A DNA stretch of 64,000 nt. It comes from Paralichthys olivaceus (lineage: Eukaryota > Chordata > Actinopteri > Pleuronectiformes > Paralichthyidae). Under the pieces are notes generated by a model, which was not told the DNA's origin, searched no databases, and worked only from the letters and a program-made list of their open reading frames with translations. Within the stretch, counting starts at the first letter, position 1. Every line of letters begins with the position of its first letter. Location: positions 9,775,001 to 9,839,000 of the forward strand of contig NC_091106.1 of the NCBI RefSeq assembly GCF_024713975.1, read 5' to 3'. Positions 60,826 to 64,000 of the stretch are shown in pieces. The position numbers were made by a program, and so were the translations under genes.

Positions 60826-63121
60826 ATGGAGGGTGGATTGATTATCACTTTGATATCGGTGGCGATGTTTGTCGGTTGTTTTCTACTTGGATTCATCCCG
60901 CTGCTGTTCAGACTGTCTGAGGTGAGTGTCGCTCCTGAAGTCCCGGGAGACTGTGAACACATCACACTTGGTCTCAGCCTGCAGTGAGAGTCGTGCTGAT
61001 GATGTTAAGTGTTGTTATGACTGAATCTGTTCTGTGTGTCATGACACTGGATCAGCTGACATCGTGTGTCCACTCTTTCAGAAAAGCCTGCAGCTGGTCA
61101 CTGTCCTGGGGGCTGGACTCCTGTGTGGCACCGCACTGGCCATCACCATCCCAGAGGGAGTGGGCTTACTGGAGGAGTCATGGAGTGGTGAGCAGGGCCC
61201 TGCACCCACCGGCCCCATAGACAAACTGAGCTGAAGGAGGGAAACCTGCAGTATTTATCTGCACAGCTCATCAGACATGATGAAGTGAATGTTTGATTGT
61301 GGCCCTTTGATGACAAGTGATGAAGCACATAGGGATTGAAGTGGTTCAGTAATTGTATGCATGTCCACCTTGTCTTTGTATGTGATCAAAAGCTCTCCAT
61401 GTCCTCATCTTCTCTCTTCAGCACCCTCCTCTGATGTGCCGTCCTCTCTGAATGGCAGCAACAAAAACACAACCTCCACAGAGAGAGGCCGTCCGCCTCG
61501 CTTCTTCATCGGAGTGGCTTTAACTCTGGGATTCACCTTCATGTTCGCAGTGGATCAGATTGCAAGTTACATCTCCACGCGGGGCAAGTTGGCTGACCTC
61601 TCGCAGCGTCACTTAATGTCCACCACTGTCTTTATTCATCACCACAACATGTGCACTGTCTCATTTCAGACCGAACAACTCAGTTGCACAAAAGCATCGG
61701 TGTCACAACCACGTTGGGGCTGGTAATTCACGCTGCAGGTACTTGTACTGTTAAATATTTACTGCACTTTTCTTTCTGACTTGTGTTTATGCCTAAAGTC
61801 AACAAGATGTTTGAAGGAATTCCATGTTGGCCAGAAGCAAGGACGATTCCCAACAAAGCTTTAGAGCTGTTCAAAGCCTCATGTGACTCAGCATGTGATT
61901 CTGTCTGAGTCTTTTATGTTGAAAGACATTTTCCTGAGTTTAAACCATAACTTGGAAGCTTTAGCTCATTTCAAATCTAAAAGCAAGTAGCTTTTTAAAA
62001 TATGTTCTTTTCTGGGAGGTTTTCACGGCCCATATAAACAATGAAAACAATCTTACAGAAGCGGAATCTCTCGGAACCCTCTATAGACTGGTAACAAAAA
62101 GTATAGCATACATATCGGCCAATGAAATTAATATTTCAGTTCAGTATTTTTAGTTTAGTTAAATTTCTACACAAACTACACAAGTAGTAGAAATAAAACA
62201 ACAACATAACTTGACAGTTTCTGTCCTAAAAGAAGTGGGGAAAAGTATCATGCCTCAAATAGATTATATATAAAAAGAATGAAAAAATAAAGTAGAAAAC
62301 CTAACATGGCAAATAAAATGAGGGTAATTTTTCATAACAGTCAAATAGAAAATGGAAAAAACTCCATCAGTGTAATGCCACACTATAGAGAAGCACAAAC
62401 ATCCTCTGATGCAGCTTGTTATTAACATCATTTTTCTTCTGTGTCCAGCTGATGGATTTGCTCTCGGAGCTGCTGTGGCCACGGGTCAAGTGACAGTGCA
62501 AGTCATAATATTTTTTGCAGTGATTCTACACAAGGTGAGGTTCTCAGAGAGAAAAAGACGAGTGACGTTCACTAGTACTGATCATGAACAAGTTGTAACA
62601 CAGCTGCATCTCTTATCTCCCAGGCGCCCACAGCTTTTGGTCTGGTCTCGTTTCTGATGCACTCAGGCCTTGAGAAGAAATACATCCAGGGACATTTGCT
62701 GGCCTTTTCAGCTGCGTCGCCAATAGTTGCCATCACCTCTTACTTCATATTACATGCAGTGAGAACACAGCCTTAAGACCATATCTCAGTGTTGCACAGT
62801 CCCAGTCAGTGGGTTTGTTATTCATGTGATTTCATGTGTTTGTGTGCGCAGTCTGGCAGCTCGCCTCAGAGCCAGCTCAGCTCCACAGGCGTGGGAATGC
62901 TCTTCTCAGCTGGGACTTTCCTTTACGTGGCCACGGTGCACGTTCTCCCGGAGATCAGCAGCAGCAGAGCAGACCCGGGCCAACCCTCCTCCGACCCCCA
63001 GCAGCACAACACCGGAGCAGAGACTCACCAGCGGCGCTACATGGGGCTCATGGAGAGCCTCACGCTCATTTTCGGGGTCGGGCTCCCCATGGTGCTGGCT
63101 CTCGGGCTGCATGATGACTGA
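60826..63121 (+). CDS. slc39a9: Zinc transporter ZIP9-type (SLC39A9 family)
   Basis: Seven coding exons, 307 residues (equal to human ZIP9): 60826-60921, 61082-61187, 61422-61583, 61670-61738, 62449-62534, 62624-62758, 62852-63121. ZIP9 moves Zn2+ into the cytosol from Golgi or outside, and in fish also acts as a membrane androgen receptor. Seen: N-terminal helix VAMFVGCFLLGFIPLL; LVTVLGAGLLCGTALAITIPEG in helix 2; the metal-site helix 4 motif LVIHAADGFALGAA; helix 5 HKAPTAFGLVSFLMHSGLE; and GMLFSAGTFLYVATVHVLPE. The loop between helices 2 and 3 lacks the His-rich stretch of mammalian ZIP9 and is Ser/Asn rich instead. The intron after 61583 uses a GC donor (GCAAGT). The divergent N terminus leaves open a ZIP9 paralogue rather than the one-to-one orthologue. 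Confidence 0.88.
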
Positions 63122-64000
63122 GAAGAAGAAAAGAAAGGGCACAGTGCCACCGCACCTGAGGGGAAAAACTGTGAGCACCTGTTTAGCATAGTGTGTGAAC
63201 TCGAGAGGCGGTACAGCATGACTTGAACCGGAGTTTACTTTGGTGTGTCTCAGTGAAACTGCCCTATGACTCCCGCTATTGTTGGTTTAAGAAAAGACCT
63301 TTGCAGGCAGTATAAAGACTCTGATAGCAAATATATCATCCTTTGTTGACCGAGTTTTCATTCCAAGAAAACAGAATAGGCTACAGTTGTTGCCAAAGCT
63401 AAGGACAAGGCCTGTTCAGTGGTGAAATCCCAGTAAATTGATAGATTTACAGGAACGACCAGGTCATATGATACCATCTGTTACACCAAAGATAAGAGAT
63501 CTGGGCCAGACTATTTTTTTTATTTCTTCCTTGTTTGTGTTGTTTAGTCTGGAGCACAGTCTTTCAGTTTATTAATGTGCAATTATAGTCTACACATGAC
63601 CATGAGAAAGGGCGTGAACATTTTGTGTGATTAAATAGGAGATATAGTTTTTGACTTAAGAGTTTTAACTGACAAAGCCTCTTGTGTGTGTCGGAACATG
63701 TGTAATAATACGTAAGACGCCTGTGGGTCTGTTACATGATAAATGAGTCAATGGTTCAAATCACACGTTACTTCTAGTTTTTTTAGTGCAGAAGTTTATT
63801 TGAAATAAAAATATGTCTGCTTGTGTTATAATGATGCTTCATGTCATTTTTTTGTATTAGTCCAGTGCACTTTTGTTTACGCAGACGTAAACAATCTGAT
63901 GCTAATTCATTATTTAATCCTCCAAGTGTCAGTTTGCACCCCTTTCATCAATTGCCTCTGAGACCTGGACATAGAACAATCAGGCTAGTGTTAAACACAA
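63122..64000 (+). other. slc39a9: ZIP9-type gene 3' UTR and right flank
   Basis: Noncoding sequence. AATAAA at 63804-63809 predicts a 3' UTR of about 0.7 kb. Nothing further is recognised to the window end. Confidence 0.5.

Noticed and set aside
63740-63775. GGTTCAAATC, a tRNA B-box-like word
   Set aside because: No matching A box or cloverleaf stems around it; no tRNA gene was found in the window.

Overview
The window is nuclear DNA of a ray-finned (teleost) fish. Genes are split into many short GT-AG exons, the proteins are vertebrate families, polyadenylation signals are AATAAA, and introns hold fish-type repeats (Tc1-like, L2-type LINE, several MITE families, CA microsatellites). No prokaryotic operon, CRISPR, phage or viral feature was seen. 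Coding exons were assembled by hand from splice sites, reading phase and family exon lengths.

Layout, left to right: (1) 607-1888 +, the last four coding exons of rrbp1 (gene truncated by the window edge). (2) 7119-9326 -, a destrin/cofilin (ADF) gene, tail to tail with rrbp1. (3) 12714-20559 - and 21549-27147 -, two complete conventional calpain catalytic-subunit genes of CAPN2/8 type in tandem, separated by only 989 bp that contain a palindromic MITE. (4) 32922-39152 +, a complete calpain of CAPN1/11 type, head to head with the tandem pair across about 5.8 kb. (5) 40429-41399 -, mrpl14. (6) 47376-58338 +, tmem63b, an osmosensitive/mechanosensitive channel; its noncoding first exon and mrpl14 share a promoter region. 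(7) 60826-63121 +, a ZIP9-type zinc transporter (slc39a9 or a close paralogue).

rrbp1-dstn matches human 20p12; calpain-mrpl14-tmem63b matches human 6p21 (CAPN11-MRPL14-TMEM63B). The genes are not a functional pathway: three are Ca2+-dependent cysteine proteases from a local family expansion, and the rest are housekeeping or membrane genes held together by synteny.

The most interesting observations are in tmem63b and the calpain pair. The residue recoded Q-to-R by RNA editing in mammals is encoded as CAG, and the next 167-bp intron contains a segment that can pair with the edited site. A canonical-looking tmem63b ATG is followed by an in-frame TGA three codons later. The tandem calpains are far more alike in exon 4 than in the flanking exons, which suggests gene conversion.
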